The translations under genes and the position numbers were made by a program. A DNA stretch of 64,000 bases from Kingdonia uniflora (taxonomy: Eukaryota > Streptophyta > Magnoliopsida > Ranunculales > Circaeasteraceae): NCBI GenBank assembly GCA_014058105.1, contig JACGCM010001403.1, forward strand, positions 930,001 through 994,000. Direction: 5' to 3'. The notes under the pieces were generated by a model. The model did no database searches. It had not been told where the DNA came from and saw only the letters and a program-made list of their open reading frames with translations. Positions 42,420-53,439 of the stretch are shown one piece after another (positions within the stretch are counted from its first letter, which is position 1; each line of letters begins with the position of its first letter).

Positions 42420-43350
42420 CTAAATAGTAAATACCCCTTGAGTCTGTGCAACTGAGCTAGAAGAACTTATGTGCTCACCTGAAGGAGTGGGTTGCTCACC
42501 TGGAGAAGCGGCCTCAAATGGTAGGGTAGAAGGAAGATGCGATGCACTCTTATGACAGTTACTAACATCTAATCTTTTTGCTTTTGTATCTTTAGGCCCA
42601 TTAGGAAATACCTTATACCCAACATTTAGCAGAATATTCATCACAAGGCGAGCAAAAGGTAATGAACTCCGAGTCGCATTTTTGTTGCTAACATCTATCA
42701 TCTCTTCAATGATGATATTCGGGAAATTAATTTCCACATTATTCTTGAAGGCATAGAGAAATACTTTCATCTGTTCATAGAGTTCATTCTTTTGGGATCG
42801 TGGGATGATATTAGTAATAACAATGCTATGTACTAGACGAGACTCATCATCCAACATCTTGCAAGTCAAAGTTCCCGATCCAGTATAGACGTTATGTTGA
42901 GTAGTGACATCAATAACCATCTCATTCAGCTCAGGAAGAATAGGAATTTTAGCCTCAGTAAACTCACCCTCAAGAGAATAGGTGGGCCATGGATAAGATG
43001 TCACTGGCTAAATACACCTGAGAGTGTGAATGTGCTGAAAGAGACCAAAAAAAAAATGCTCCGATTTATGAAAAACTCTTCCCCATCAATAGTGACTGAA
43101 AAAGTTTGATTATGAAGTGAACTGGTGGACTCAACTTGCAGAGAAGCATAAAGTAGTCGAACAATTTGAGGATATACCTTCCTACTAGGAGTAAGAATCT
43201 TGGTTTAACCTTTTTCTTTGAACTTTGCAAATACACTTGCGTAGCCCGCACTAACTTCAAAAATACTGTTGATATTCACTATTTGTTCCTTCACAATTGG
43301 GCGATCTTTAAAGCCCTTTTCTGTGCTCCAATGCACTGGGTTATCTCCTA
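42420..43350 (-). pseudogene. Extra ORF downstream of pol (plant retroelement aORF)
   Basis: The main frame (43004-42420, 194 codons) contains NNVEINFPNIIIEEMIDVSN followed by SSLPFARLVMNILLNVGYKV. This is similar to the 'Transposase_32' type domain carried by extra ORFs of plant LTR elements ('...I...M........LPYG.L.T.I....GV.L'). The tail is Ser/Pro-rich (PGEQPTPSGEHISSSSSVAQ). An upstream frame (43260-43066) with KPRFLLLVGRYILKL probably belongs to the same protein after a frameshift. No membrane or signal segment supports an envelope role; function unknown. Confidence 0.55.
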
Positions 43351-44038
43351 ATCTCTAAAAATCAAGAATGATTGTCGAGTTAAAGCGTGGCTATTTGGTT
43401 CCCACCCGTAACCTAGGTATTATTTCACATACAAACAAAACTTGAAAAACTGTCCGCAGATAAATACCCAACCAACATTACCAAATCAATAATAACAGGT
43501 TCATAACCTAACCCAATACCTGCAATAAACAAACCGACCTCCAATTCTCTAATTCTTCAACAACTAAACTCCAATAATTCCATAAACCAACAAATTACCA
43601 ACCAAAAATCATAATGTAGATAGTAAACACCCCAATTCGAAATCACCAAACTTCAATGATCACAATGTAAAATCAAACTACACCCTTTTACGAGCAATTC
43701 AATCTCATTCAACATAAACCCATCACAAATCAAGCATAAATCCATATACATATTGAAATCAGGTTAGATATATAGAGAGAGAACATGAAAATAATTACTG
43801 ACTGGTAAAAGTGATGAGAACCCTAAAAAATTATACCTGAAACCCTTAATTCCAAATCACACACGAGATCAAGGAGAGGTCAAACACAAGTCAACCTTTA
43901 ATTTTTAACAAGTGATTAGAATAGAGGAGAGTATGTTGTTGTGGAGGAACCCAAAGTGAGAGAGGAGAGGAAACAGTGCGAAGAAATAGTGAACAGAACG
44001 ACGCAAGAAATAGGTAAGTGAGGACCAAACCCCTAAAG

Positions 44039-44231
44039 TCGTTCGAACGAAAGATACCTCATTCGAACGACACAACCATTTTTGTTTTAAAAACACCTCA
44101 GCGTGAAATTAATGAAATGAAACCAGAAGTCGTTCGAACGATGAAATAATTTTTATCTTAAAAATAACTCAACGTGAAATGGAAGAAATTAGACAGAACT
44201 TGTTCGAACGAACATAAATTCGTTCGAACGA
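44039..44231 (-). promoter_or_regulatory. Palindrome cluster F (5 units), internal to the element
   Basis: Units start at 44039 (exact), 44059 (TCATTCGAACGA), 44130 (exact), 44200 (TTGTTCGAACGA) and 44220 (exact). The cluster lies about 690 bp upstream of the extra ORF in transcription direction and outside the LTRs. A repeated CAACGTGAAAT / CAGCGTGAAAT block separates units. No clear TATA box follows. Confidence 0.55.
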
Positions 44232-44239
44232 ATGGATGG

Positions 44240-45639
44240 AAAAAGGTTGACTCACCGACATTAACCAAGTTATTAACAAATATACACATGGGACATAAGA
44301 TATGACATATGACTATCAAACACACTCTCTCTCAAAATATGCCGAGTCAAATCTATAAGCGCAACGGATACATGATATATAGAATATTATTAATCTATAA
44401 ACTAAATAATGCAAAAGAACTCAGTGTGTGTGTGGTCCAATCAGAGTCTTGACATTGAGACGCATGAAGATCACTATATTGGAAAAATGATTAAACTTAG
44501 GCCTGTCATGGGTGGTCACTCAAAGTCAATAAGAATTTACTAGGTTTCACTCTGAGGAAATATGAATATGAGTAAACTGAAGTTATAAATTCACGATCTA
44601 AGAAAGCAGCGCTATTTTACTGAAAGATCTCGCGGAAGGAAAATCAATTATTTTTGGTGGTGTCAAGTTAAATACTATATATTCTCCAACTATCATCTCC
44701 ACTAAACCGATTGTACTAGACTAAGAATCAACTAAGACTTTTAAGGTTATAAAGAAGGCAAAGGTAGGCTAGTGATGTAGTAGGCATTTTGCTGGCATTC
44801 TGAGGACAAATATAGCTACCATCTCCATTGTTGTTATCGAGATACCTCCTTCTTCCTTCCTCTATTTTTTTTCAATGTAATGTTTCTAGAGATATACTTA
44901 ATCTTTTAGCACTATTTGAATTGATGCTTCGAAAAAGAAAGTTGCACAGATAATACTAATACACACAACACCCTTCATACTTTATCACTTCCTGTCCTCA
45001 GAACAAAAGGTTAAACAACAATTGTTGTATAAAAAGAAATGGCTTATTTTAGGCTCAAAGGGTAACAAGTGATTAAATGATTTGGGTTAGGTATTAAAAA
45101 GCCAAAGATGGTGCAAATAACAATGCCTAAAATCATGTCCAAATCCTTATACAATTTCTCATTTTGCCTCGAATCAAGTAAAGAAAATGTTCTAGTATTT
45201 TAACTCGAATTAGATGTCACCACCAAAAATTGACTAATGCATAAAATAATGATATCATAAACAAAGAGAGATTTTGTGGGAAAGAATTCATTTAATAACA
45301 CTCAAGGCTTGCAGAAAAAGGTTAGATCCTCACACAATGTTAGGTAACGAAGTCTTTACATTTATCCTCAAGGTTTCTACTTACGACTAGAGTTAGGAAC
45401 AGTTTGATCTAGTGACGAATAAGTGATACCAAGTAACTTAACCATTAAATGAATATATTACAAAAAAATAAATCCCGAACATGCACATGCATAGCTAATA
45501 TAGACTGTAATGCAAAAATTAGGGAAAATAACCAATATGAACAAAAGAAATGATATATACTTGACAATTCCCACAAAATAGCAATCCAAACAGTTAGGAT
45601 GACCTAAGAGATTTATACAATGAAACAGACACCAATAGT
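44240..45639. other. Spacer between pol and extra ORF
   Basis: AT-rich, no protein motif on either strand. It belongs to the interior of the Sirevirus-like element. Confidence 0.55.
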
Positions 45640-46817
45640 GCATCTGTGAGTTTCAAACCGAAGAACATCCAAAGGTTTGGTGAAGAGATCAGCAAGCTGG
45701 TTCTCCGTACCAATATACTCCACAATTACAATATTTTGCTCAACAAGGCCTATAATGAAATGAAATCTGATGTCAATGTGCTTGGTCCTCGAATGTTGTT
45801 AAGTGTTCTAAGAAATGTTGATTGCACTTGTATTATCACAATAAAGTAACATTACTCCCCGAGTCAACTCGTAATCGTGTAACATTTGCTTCATCCAGAC
45901 TAGTTGGGTACTACAACTTCCCGCAGTAATATACTCTGCCTCTACAGTAGACTGCAAAATGCAATTTTGTTTCTTACTTTACCATGTAACGAGATTGTTC
46001 CTAATGTAATAGCATCCCCCAAAAGTGCTCTCTTCCTTTCATCAGAATTTCTGGCCCAATCAGCATCTGAGTATCCAATAATTTTAGACGTAGTGTCTCG
46101 AGTATATCATAATCTAAACTCAAAAGTCTCATAAACATAGCGAATAATTTGTTTAACAGCGTATAAATGAGACTCCTTAGGACTTGCCTGATAACGAGCA
46201 AATATGCAAGCACTGAACACAATTTCCGGACGACTAGCTATATGATACAACAAGCTTCCTATCATGCTCCTATACATCTTCTGATCAATATTAGTACCTA
46301 TGGAATCCTTACTCAATTTGGTGGTAGAGCTCATTGGTGTCCTGGCATGTTTTGCGAAATCAAGAACAAACTTTTTTATAAGATCCTTAGCATATTTAGA
46401 TTGAAATACAAAAATGCCATCCTCCCATTGCTTGATTTGGAGACCTAAGAAGTAGGTTAATTCCCTAACCATGCTCATCTCGAACTCTCTTCCCATTAAT
46501 TCTTTGAATGCCTTAACACGTGAATCATACATAGATCCAAATACAATATCATCCACATATACTTAAGCAATAAGTATTTCGTCTCCTTCTCTCTGAATAA
46601 ACAATATCTTATCAAATCCTCCTCGAATAAACCCCTTTCCAAGTAAGAAGTTTGAAAGTCTGTCATACCATACTCGATGAACTTCTTTTAGTCCATAAAG
46701 AGCTTTCTTCAAACGATAAACATACTCTGGGTGATGTGGATCTTCAAACTCTTTTAGTTGAGCTTTATACACTTCTTCCTCAAGTAGCCCATTCAAAAAC
46801 AAACTTTTCACATCCAT
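45640..46817 (-). pseudogene. Copia RT C-terminus and RNase H
   Basis: 46817-46563 has [20 protein letters not shown], then [20 protein letters not shown]. 46556-46107 continues through the YVDD site (MDDIVFGS), LTYFLGLQIKQWEDGIFVFQ, SMIGSLLYHIASRPEIVFSA and YVYETFEFRL. RNase H follows with broken frames at 46105-45640: an EAEY-type segment, DNTSAI, RTKHIDIRFHFI and NQLADLFTKPL. A TAA replaces a codon just before the YVDD box. Lineage and order are copia. Confidence 0.88.
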
Positions 46818-47017
46818 CTGATAAAGCTTAAAATTTTAGTGACATGCAAAAGCCAAAAACATCCGAATAGATTCAAGTATAGCTGTGGGAGAAAAAGTTT
46901 CTTCTACATCCACCCCTTTTATTTGATTTTATCCCTGAGTTACCAACCTTGCTCTGTTCCTTACAACGCCACCATTATCATCAAACTTGTTCTTGTAAAT
47001 CCACTTAGTGCATAATA

Positions 47018-48118
47018 TTAGTATTTACCTGTCGCTAAGTCCCAGACATCTTGTCGTTTGAATTCAATTAGCTCATCTTGCATGGTGTTAATCCAATATT
47101 CATTAGATAAAGCATCTTTCACGTTGGTTGGTTCAATGATGGACACATAACACACACTCTCCACTATCTCATATATCTTAGAACAATGATACCCGACGTA
47201 CCTAGCAGACTCATGAAGCATAGGACATTCATAATCATCAAGGTATCCAGGAGCACCATAATTTTGAGGAGAATTAGTAGGAACAATAGCATTTGGTGCT
47301 GAGATTTTACTAAAATATGTTTTAGAAGCTTCAACGTGAGATATACCAATAGTTTCCATGGGTAACACAATATCTTGAGTTACAATAGAAGTGGTTGGCT
47401 GAGTTTCTTCTTGAACATTACTATCTCCATCATATGTTTATCCAAGAACTGTTGAGTCATCAACTACCACATTAATTAACTCAATTACCATCTTGTTCTT
47501 CAAGTTGTAAACACGATAAGCCCTACTATTTGTTACATATCCCAGTAAAATACCTTCATCGCTTCGGTCGTCAAATTTTCCAATATTTTCCCGATCACAT
47601 GTGATATAGCATTTACTTCCAAACACACGAAAGTACTTCAAGTATGGTTTTTTTCCAAACCAGAGTTCATACGACGTGTTAAGTGTAAGAGGACATAAAT
47701 AAAATTTATTGATAATGTGACACGAGGTATGAATAGTTTCTCCCCAAAAATGATTAGGAACATACTTTCCATAGAGTAATACCCGCCCCATCTCTTGTAG
47801 AACTCGGTTCTTTCATTCTATAACTCTGTTTTATTATGGTGTAATTGGTACTAAAAATTCATGTTTGATCCCATTAGCTCGATAGTACTCAATCACATTA
47901 CTATCTTTGAACTCTCCTCAACGATCATTTTGAATTTTGTCAATGGAACAATCTTTCTCATTTTGTATTGGAAAGGTTATAGTATGAGATTCTTCAAACA
48001 TGTTAGAATTTTGTTTTAGTAGTGCGATCCAGGTGAACCTTAAAAAATCATCAACCATAACCAAGATATACTTCTTTCCGCCCAAAGTACTCACTCTCAT
48101 AGGACCCATTAAGTCCAT
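47018..48118 (-). pseudogene. Copia integrase, broken
   Basis: 48118-47918 carries MDLMGPMRVSTLGGKKYILV, MVDDFLRFTWIALLK and, past a stop, DRGGEF: the first and second catalytic aspartates of the D-D35-E core. 47791-47438 has PNHFWGETIHTSCHIINKFY, ELWFGKKPYLKYFRVFGSKC and DDRSDEGILLGYVTNSRAYR, the end of the core and the C-terminal GAGY-like motif. 47368-47018 links to RT (WINTMQDELIEFKRQDVWDL). Confidence 0.88.
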
Positions 48119-48223
48119 ATGAATTAGCTCCAGAACTCACGTAGTGGCAATGCTGGTAGATTTTTTGTACGGACTCTTGGTTTACTTTCCAATTTAACAT
48201 GGTCTACATACCGCATCTGTTAA

Positions 48224-48724
48224 CTAGCTTAGTTTCAGAACCCTTTGAACTATTTCCTTATTTGTAATCTTAGCAAGATCGTTGAAGTTCACATGCCCTA
48301 ACCGTTGGTGCCATAGTTCCACATCGCTCATCTTAACAACTTTACATGAAATAGAGTTTTGTGATACATCATAGCAGTTATCAGAAGTTCTGGCAATAGT
48401 CACAATGTATTTCCCAGTATTATAAAAGATACGGTATACTTTCTTGTTGAATGTTACTGTGTTGTCCTCATCACATAAGTGACTCATACTCAGAAGGTTT
48501 GTAGTAAGTCTCTTGACATAGAATATATTATCGACTGCTGGACACCCAATTCCTTCTACATTCCCTTTTTCTACAATCTTTTTATTCATCCCTCCTCCAA
48601 AAGTAGCATCACCTCCTTGAATATTTGTGACATTGTTCAGACGAGTAGCATGCTCTGTCATATGATATGAGCATCCACTGTCAACATACCACTGGGTATA
48701 GTTGAAAGCATTTAGAGCCATCAC
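48224..48724 (-). pseudogene. Copia protease and GAG-pre-integrase domain
   Basis: The 166-residue frame starts near WYVDSGCSYHMT, the copia aspartic protease site (DSG intact), and continues with FYVKRLTTNLLSMSHLCDED. It ends with ELWHQRLGHVNFNDLAKITN, the zinc-binding GAG-pre-integrase motif. Confidence 0.9.
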
Positions 48725-49286
48725 TTCAACATTGTACTGTAATTATGGTAGAAGATCCTTCTTCTGAACCCAAACAAATCTTATTTTATTTCGTTCTTCT
48801 ATCGCTTGAGTCAAATTACTAAAATCATTAAAAGACTTTTGGATAAAAGAGAAATTAGCAAATGATTGGGCATATGATCAATAGGGTTTCCCTCTTTCCA
48901 AGTGAAGATCATTCCTACCTATGAAAGACAAAAGGCTGGCAATAAAATATATGAAAGACAAAAGGCTGCTTAGTCTGCCTATAAGTATTAATTACACTAG
49001 GTTTGGGAAAATATGGAACTAAAGTAGTTTTGATAAACTTAGTGACTTGAGATGAGGTGGACTTGACATTTTGCTCATCAAATCCTAACCCTCTTTAAAC
49101 AGTACCATTTTTGCTCATACTTAGTATTGTATCAATATTTTTTGCTCCATGATAGAAAAATTTAAGTTTTTTCTATATAGAGGTTAAATCAAGTTTAAGT
49201 TTCTCAATTTTGACTTCTGCCAATTTCACATTCTCCATAACAATGTGTTTTTCATGTTCACATGTCTTAAGTTGGGCACTAAAAGA

Positions 49287-50155
49287 TTATTTCTCATTCT
49301 TAAGTTTCTCAAGCTGAGAAACAAGTTGAGAATACAACTCTTCAAAATTAGGCTCTTCATAATTATCACTTTCATAGTCATTGTGATCTTCTCCTTCAGT
49401 TTCAAGTACGAAAACATCAGAGCGATCACAACTTGAGTTAATAACAGCAATATGAGCTCTCAGACCATTTCTTCCTTCTTGAAAGGGATTATCATGTTCA
49501 TTATGGTCATCATCACTATCATCCCACGTAACAGTAATATTTATAGCCTTGTGGTTGCTATTAGAACTTTTAGTAGGACAACTGTGAGCATAGTGACCAT
49601 ACTCGCGACACCTATAGCATTCAACTTTATTTAGGTCTTGTTCAAAATTAGTCTGTTTGCCATAAGACTTAAAACAGTCATGAGGACGTAGCTTATAATT
49701 CACATTTTACCCTTATTTCTCAAATTATCTTTTTTTTTTAAGTTTTCTAAATTATTGCCTTGTAAGGGCAATCTGTAAATCAGAGTCAAGTTCTTCATCA
49801 TCATCAGAGACATAATAGTTGTCAACCTCTCTGGTTCCCTGAGAAGACAAAGAGTTGGAGGAAGAGTTAAAAGATACACTTTTATTATTCTTAGGGTTTT
49901 CTATTTCCATTTCGATTTCCAAAGTTCACAATTTTCTAGCAAGTGTGTCAGGTTTCATGGTTTTATGATTTTGCGCTTCCTCTATAACATCATGTCTGGA
50001 CCTAAAACTCTTTGGAAGAGATCTTAAATTTTTTACAAACTATTTGAACATCGGTGTATCTAGCTTCTAAAGAGAAATTGTTATTGACAATGTCACCCAG
50101 TCTGACATAAAACTTACTAAACAATTCATCCTCACTGATCAATCAACAGGTCAAG
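49287..50155 (-). pseudogene. Copia gag with CCHC zinc knuckle, N-terminus deleted
   Basis: 50140-50010 translates as DELFSKFYVRLGDIVNNNFS, then EARYTDVQIVCKKFKISSKE, the copia gag capsid end. The zinc knuckle at about 49640-49590 is CYRCREYGHYAHSC, all ligands present. A coiled-coil tail (YSQLVSQLEKLKNEK) follows, as in Sirevirus gag proteins. The sequence joins LTR directly near 50155, so the gag start and primer-binding site were deleted. Confidence 0.85.
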
Positions 50156-50538
50156 AAATGGTTTAAGAAATGGGTCAGACCTATTCTTATTAATTAATGA
50201 TCTATAATTAAGCAAAAGTAAATCAATGGTAAAGACAAGGAATTAAATGATACAAGCAATTATTCACCCTATGGAAACTCCTTGCTTAGGAGAAAAACCA
50301 TAGGTCATTGTCGAAGAACACGGCAACAAAAAATCCACTAATCAAAAAGAGTTAAAATCTGAATTACACTTATAGATTCGATAACTTCGTCTCGTGATTA
50401 TCTCTCTTCTGACCAAAACTTTACGCCCTATCTCCTTCGTTCTCGCAACGACGCTCTTTAATCTCGCAACAAGTATCACCCTTCTTGAGTTACTCTAGAA
50501 CAATATGTGGGAAGTAGGGCAAACTAACTCAACATCAA

Positions 50539-51670
50539 TGATAACGGTCGAAATCTGGTGTTTAGCATGGGTAAAAATTAGAGTGTCGTTCACTTTCGAA
50601 CGGAACTAGAAATTAGTTTTGGTCTTGTGTTTTAGTAATCTAAGGTTGTAAAATCGTAAAAATCAATGATATGATTTTAATCAAGAATAAAGGTCTAGGG
50701 GCTTCGGATTTCACCACCATTTACATACAATATCAACATAGTATCGTATATTAAATTCTCCACTTAATTGAAATAACAAACTTCGACCTTTTGTCGATGT
50801 AATCCCATGATTAATTATAACTCAAGTAGAATATATTGAATGAACTAAGTATGTACTAAAAGCACATTCCATGAAAGCTATGCTAACTGTGAAATGTTAA
50901 TTAGGATCATACCTTTGAAAAATACAATATTAATACAATTTTATTATATCATTTGAGAATCACAAAACTCTTCTTATATCTCTACTTAAAGAGATCATAG
51001 GATGATAATGGATGTCTCCAACAATATAGTTTTGGGATTTGTGATAATATGCTCATATTGTGTTGAAGAAAAATATATTCTACTACATGATATCATATGC
51101 TTATGGCAGATCCATCCTCACCCCTAGTGAGGACTTAGCCGGCCATTATAACAACTATAAAACCTAAATGATATGAGAATGAAATGAACATAAACTAATA
51201 ACAAAAAGAGGAATTTTATTGAATTACAAAATGAAATGCTCCAAATGCTTACAAGACTTGCACCAACTTACTCCAATAATGCTCTCTTGTACTCTACAAG
51301 AATGATTCTCTCAAAATTGGATAATCTTATGAGCTCACCACCTCTCCTTTTATAGATGAAGGAGAGGGTTCTTACATTTAATATTAGATTTATAACCTAT
51401 GCGATGAATGTACATAAATTTGTAACCTCCAAAAGTTATCCTCCAAAATTGTAACCTCCCCATGTGGGACCCTTGTGTTTGACAACTCTACATCCTTCTC
51501 CAACAGTTCATCCTTTGAGCTATACATCCCAGTATTTGCACATATTTGGTAAATGGGCTCCATGTGACCTGAAATATAAAAATTGGTTTTATAAGTCATG
51601 TTTAATAATAAAATTAAGAATAATAAACATTAAGTCATAGGGGAATAGTAGTCATTTTATGTGTCCATCA
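50539..51670 (+). mobile_element. Solo LTR (1132 bp) nested in the 5' LTR
   Basis: It starts TGATAACGG and ends TGTCCATCA (TGAT/ATCA inverted ends). ATCAA is duplicated at 50534-50538 and 51671-51675. The partner LTR at 41182 has AACATCAACCTCAAGG uninterrupted, proving the insertion. No internal coding region, so it is a solo LTR. Orientation is assumed from a CTTTTATAGATG promoter-like box near 51348. Confidence 0.8.
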
Positions 51671-51826
51671 ATCAACCTCAAGGTTTTTAGGTTTTTGATT
51701 GATGTCAAATTATTTCTCTGATTAAGGATATTGAGCTTTTTCGAAATGAACTTAGAGAGAAAATAGAAAGAGTCAGGAAAAAATAAACAAAGTTTGCTTA
51801 AATACTAAATCAGTTTTTCCTGATAC

Positions 51827-51936
51827 TCATTCGAATGAAACCCAATATCGTTCGAATGAGATGCCCAAATAAGCCTTCAAAAAAGATACAGTTAGAAGCT
51901 TGGTTTTTCTAGAATTTGTAGAACTCGTTCGAACGA
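51827..51936 (-). promoter_or_regulatory. Palindrome cluster E (3 units)
   Basis: Units start at 51827 (TCATTCGAATGA), 51848 (TCGTTCGAATGA) and 51925 (exact TCGTTCGAACGA), in the 5' LTR of the Sirevirus-like element. Confidence 0.6.
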
Positions 51937-52127
51937 GATGCTCAAATAAGTTTTAAAAACTATTAAAACGTTTTTGGTTCCCTTTATCAAAGTTCTACTT
52001 ACCAACTTACCTTCTTGGTCGTTGGTTGATAGAAGACTTGTACGGTGGTCTTCAATATGTCACTATCTTCAGCTGAGATAACTACGGGACTCCGCATATA
52101 CGAAATAAGACAAACCAAAACCTTTCA

Positions 52128-52495
52128 ATTTTAGCTATCTTCACTGGCTCATGATTGAGGTTAGCGAGTACAAACCCGTTCTATAAGTAATATTGGTACC
52201 TGAACTTGTGCCCATGATATAACACCTAGAGAACTCTGTGTAATCCCTTAGTTATGGGTCAATGTTGGGGTCCATCATCTATAGTCTATGTTCGGGTGCA
52301 AGATGGTAATCCTGGGAAAGCAAAATACATGGCAATTCGCTTGTGAAATGTCTGCATGGTTGGTTGATCATTATTGTATCCAAAGTGAAAATAAACAAAC
52401 CCTCCTATGTAGAAGTAGATTATAATAGGGATCTTGGCCACATTGTTATCTTGGTCCGAAGGTATTTTGGTTGGTTGGTAAATACGAAACCATTT
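52128..52495 (-). pseudogene. Carboxylesterase pseudogene copy 1, 5' part
   Basis: Minus-strand pieces are PTKIPSDQDNNVAKIPIIIY, FYIGGFVYF (the oxyanion 'HGGGF' without its His), and IMGTSSGTNITYRTGL, with the GxSxG nucleophile elbow intact. It continues in 40777-40409. Several frameshifts. It ends at about 52495, where it meets the copia RNase H remnant. Confidence 0.8.
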
Positions 52496-52499
52496 TCCA

Positions 52500-52995
52500 G
52501 GGAGGTTTCGTATTTAAAAGCATCGACTATGTTTGAAGACTATTCAGCTTGTATCATTCAAGTCAATGGCAATTTATCAATGGCGACAGAACAAAACACA
52601 TTTCACATAAGCCATTCCATCCTTATGAATTATAAAAGGCGAATGAGATTGGCGTTATTCAAGACGTCCAGGTATTTCACAAACGAGAGGTTTTGATACC
52701 CTAAGGGGATTTTACTAGGAAGAGGTTTTGATGAGGCAAGTCGTCCAGGTATGGAACGCCCCAAGGGGGAGTGTTAGGAGTTGGGTCCAGCCCAAGCTAG
52801 GAGCCCAACAAGGTTGGGGTATCTTATTGGACTCCTAATAAGCCCATTGGCCTTTAGGGCTTATGGGGAGAGTTTGAGTAGGTTTGGTAAACTATTCAAT
52901 AGGGTTATCTACTATTGTATTACGTACAGTCTTACAGTTCTCCAATATCAATAAAAAATCTATCTCTCTCTCTCTCTCTCTCTCTCTCAATTGCT
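52500..52995 (+). repeat. Copia RNase H remnant and LTR, copy 2
   Basis: STMFEDYSACIIQVNGN, then ISHSILMNYKRRMRLALF, is parallel to 35915-36060. The polypurine tract CCCCAAGGGGGAG precedes the LTR start TGTTAGGAGTTGGG at 52772. The segment between RNase H and LTR is shorter than in copy 1. A CT microsatellite lies at 52961-52988. Confidence 0.75.
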
Positions 52996-53039
52996 CTCAA
53001 GATATAGAATTGCTAGTTAGCTTCTCTATTATTATATTC

Positions 53040-53439
53040 ATCAACAACTACCACATTCAAATTCCCACAAACCACAAATGCCACTTAATGTCTTTCTTTG
53101 ATAAATTAAAATACTATTCACTCTTAATGTTTAAATATTTTTTGAGCATAACGGTCTAGTACGCGCATTAGCGCGTGCCTCAGTGCCTCAGAGCATACTA
53201 ATGCATCAAAATATGCTCTTTTTGCAAAAAAAATGTTATTAAATCCACCCAATAATAGTTTCCATATATTTTCAAAACAAATGAATAAGAACATAATTTA
53301 TAAAGATTTTGAACTCTCCCATTTAGTGCACCTATAGACCATTAAAAGTTGTGGCGTAGTAAAAATATCTTAAGTGTGTCATCCCTTCATCAGGGTGAGG
53401 TTCGAGTACGTAAAGTTAGGCTTACATGAATTCTCTCAA
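53040..53439. repeat. Duplicated 3' flank of carboxylesterase pseudogene (copy 2; copy 1 at 38428-40408)
   Basis: Matches 38428-38600, 39023-39059 and 40250-40408 in order: ATTCAAATTC.CACAAACCAC, AGTTTCCATATATTTTC, CTTCATCAGGGTGAGGTT. Copy 1 is longer because of the MULE and extra sequence at 38600-39020. Confidence 0.82.

Larger units (their letters stand above)
40778..52127 (-). mobile_element. Sirevirus-like Ty1/copia retrotransposon with extra ORF
   Basis: Minus-strand order is 5' LTR (52127-about 50160, containing a solo LTR), gag (about 50155-49287), protease, integrase, RT and RNase H (48724-45640), a 2.3-kb spacer, an extra ORF (43350-42420), a polypurine tract and the 3' LTR (41684-40778). 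An additional ORF after pol is typical of the Sirevirus lineage. The LTRs start TGAAATTC and end CCTTTCA. It inserted in the carboxylesterase pseudogene; flanks ATTCC and ATTTT fit a mutated 5-bp duplication. The primer-binding site and gag N-terminus are deleted near 50155. All genes are broken. Confidence 0.88.
50160..52127 (-). repeat. 5' LTR of Sirevirus-like element, interrupted by a solo LTR
   Basis: Homologous to 40778-41684 in two blocks, 50160-50538 and 51676-52127. Its inner end (about 60 bp) is missing. Three palindrome units remain (51827, 51848, 51925); a deletion relative to the 3' LTR removed the others. Confidence 0.85.

Noticed and set aside
42894..43109. Plus-strand frame over the extra ORF
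   Set aside because: Antisense to the domain-bearing minus-strand frame; no motif.
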